A stretch of DNA of 64,000 nt from Pampus argenteus. Taxonomy: Eukaryota > Chordata > Actinopteri > Scombriformes > Stromateidae. Shown here one piece after another: positions 62,469 to 64,000 of this stretch. Both the position numbers and the translations under genes were made by a program. The number at the start of each line of letters is the position of its first letter. Within the stretch, counting starts at the first letter, position 1. Below the pieces are notes generated by a model, which searched no databases, was not told the DNA's origin, and worked only from the letters and a program-made list of their open reading frames with translations. Location: positions 16,108,001-16,172,000 of the forward strand of contig CM072863.1 of NCBI GenBank assembly GCA_036937835.1. Reading direction: 5' to 3'.

Positions 62469-64000
62469 TTTCAGTTGGAGCAGTGAGTTGGAGATGGTAA
62501 ACATGAGTCAGTAGTAAAAATCAACAAGTTGTTTCTCATAATTTACATTCATAGTTGACAGGTAGACAGCTCAATGGGAAAATATCTCTTGAAGCACCAG
62601 TTTCCCAGAAACATAATCTCAGTGGCTCCTCTTTGTGTCTGTTTCCACTTCTCCAAGCTCTCTGAGCTCACATTAGACGTCTCAAATGTCAGCTGCGACT
62701 GAAAATATGGGCTCTGAGCCTAAAGAAATCACAACTGATTCTGATGGTATGCCTCCACTGCATTAATAGTCAGTGTATTGACTATTAATGTCACTGCCGA
62801 CACCAAGAAAAGTGTAAACCATGATATTATTAGCTGCAACCTGAATGATGAATCACTGGCGGTGATTCATGTTCCCGTGCAATTTCATATTTACTAAAGA
62901 TTGAAGAACGTGAGAAAACCCAACACAAAGCCACAACAGCGAATTACTGGCAGTAAAATGAAGCCATTTGGGTTTCCTCTTCTATTGTTCATCTTGGCCA
63001 AAAATGATTTCATAGTGTTACTCAATCTGAGCTGGATAGGAACAGGCATACTCTCTCTCCATACAATAAACATCATAAAACACACAGTGCAAGTATACAA
63101 GTGTTTAATAAATAACAATATTAACAACAAAAAAAAAATTGTTTATATCAGACCTGGGTCAAATTGTATTTTCAAAAAGTGTGGGTTGCATCAGATAACA
63201 CTTACTGAGCTCTCTCTCTCTCTCGTGGTGCTGTTGCTCTGTCTTATCTGTGGTTTAAGGCTTAAGACAGGTTTAAACCAGTGCTGTCTTGTACAAAATT
63301 ATGAGGTCTCTTAAATCCTGTTACTGTGTCCCCTCAGCCTGTGGTTTATTAGTGAAAACCCAGCTGTAGAAATCACCTAAATGCCACTGGATGTCATTGT
63401 ATCGGAGATTTGAAAACCGCTGCAGAAATGTAATCAAGGTTCAGTCATAACATTTAGTGCGGAGGCAGATTTCTAGAGCTCAAACTGGTATGAGCCTTTC
63501 ACTTGAGGCTACAAGTACTATATACACAGTATTTATATATAAGTAATATAATTTACATCTGTATCAAAATCAATAAGAATAATATAAAAGTTTATTACTG
63601 TGATACTCAGAAGTATAACTAGACTATAAATGATAAAGCACACACTGTATATTGTTCCAGTGGAATTTCCAAATTTACCAGTTATTGATAATGGAAAATC
63701 AGACAGAAGAAAGCAGTTTCTGTTTTGTTTTGTTTTTTACCTGTGTTTAGCAACTCATTTGGAAGTGAAAGATAGAAATCCTCTCCTGTTACTTCTACCT
63801 GCAAACATAAGAATGCAATTTATCTTTCATTTGACAGATATGTTTTGTGATTGTACATAATATCCCGGGTCATGATGAAAGATTTGTTACCGGAGCATCT
63901 GTGAATAGGAATAGTTGTAGCGTATTATTTGAGTATCATTGACAGATGTCTGATTTCTTTTTTCATCTTTTTCATTCTTTAGGTTTGCAAACAACGAGTA

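Larger units (their letters stand above)
59210..64000. other. tspan2 upstream region, no gene recognised
   Basis: No coding exon is recognised in the last 4.8 kb on either strand. It holds a (TG)n run and GGGA repeat, a repeat fragment at 60,230-60,400, a perfect hairpin at 60,455-60,495, GACA/GGAC-type simple repeats near 60,980-61,010, an (ATT)n run and two CTCF-like motifs (61,513-61,523 and 62,453-62,468). The final bases (TTCATTCTTTAG then GTTTGCAAAC) could be an acceptor and the start of an exon that continues outside. Confidence 0.6.

Noticed and set aside
62901..63314. 137-codon open frame
   Set aside because: It has low-complexity AT-rich content, no recognisable domain, and no splice or promoter support.
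59210..64000. NGF coding exon expected from human gene order
   Set aside because: No neurotrophin cysteine pattern or prepro region is visible on either strand inside the window.
1..64000. CRISPR arrays, rRNA and tRNA genes, prokaryotic operons, endogenous viruses
   Set aside because: No repeat-spacer pattern, no recognised structural-RNA gene and no retroviral or viral coding text was seen by eye. Small RNAs could be missed.

Overview
The window reads as nuclear DNA of a teleost, probably a spiny-rayed (acanthomorph) fish. The genes are split into many GT-AG exons. The TSH beta chain has fish-type features, and several interspersed repeats match families I remember from perciform-type genomes. 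There is no sign of bacterial, plasmid or viral organisation. I placed exons by reading the sequence against remembered vertebrate families. Every internal splice phase closes, so the gene models below are firm although no alignment was run.

Layout. Positions 1-15,060 are AT-rich and gene-poor, with repeats and two candidate conserved noncoding blocks. slc16a1 (proton-coupled monocarboxylate transporter MCT1) is on + at 15,101-19,038. sycp1 (transverse filament of the synaptonemal complex) is on + at 21,591-30,074 with 34 coding exons; a decayed Tc1-like transposon sits in one intron. An unnamed mucin-like membrane protein on - at 31,623-30,649 meets sycp1 tail to tail. An SLC5A8-type sodium-coupled monocarboxylate transporter is on - at 37,916-33,039 with 15 exons. 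tshb (TSH beta) is on + at 39,797-41,039. A mitochondrial glutamate carrier (slc25a22 type) is on + at 45,519-49,171. tspan2 is on - at 59,209-52,146. From 59,210 to the end I see only repeats and possible regulatory DNA; the last bases look like a splice acceptor.

The order slc16a1 - sycp1 - tshb - tspan2 matches what I recall of human 1p13, where NGF follows TSPAN2. This is therefore a conserved vertebrate block, not an operon, and the genes serve different tissues: meiosis (sycp1), pituitary-thyroid signalling (tshb), metabolite transport (slc16a1, the SLC5A8 type, the glutamate carrier) and myelin or membrane organisation (tspan2). Two mechanistically different monocarboxylate transporters lie within 25 kb. 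I found no clearly new biological system. The best leads are the unnamed mucin-like protein with a distinctive cytoplasmic tail, the evenly spaced CCAAT-box array before the glutamate carrier, and the exon periodicity of sycp1.
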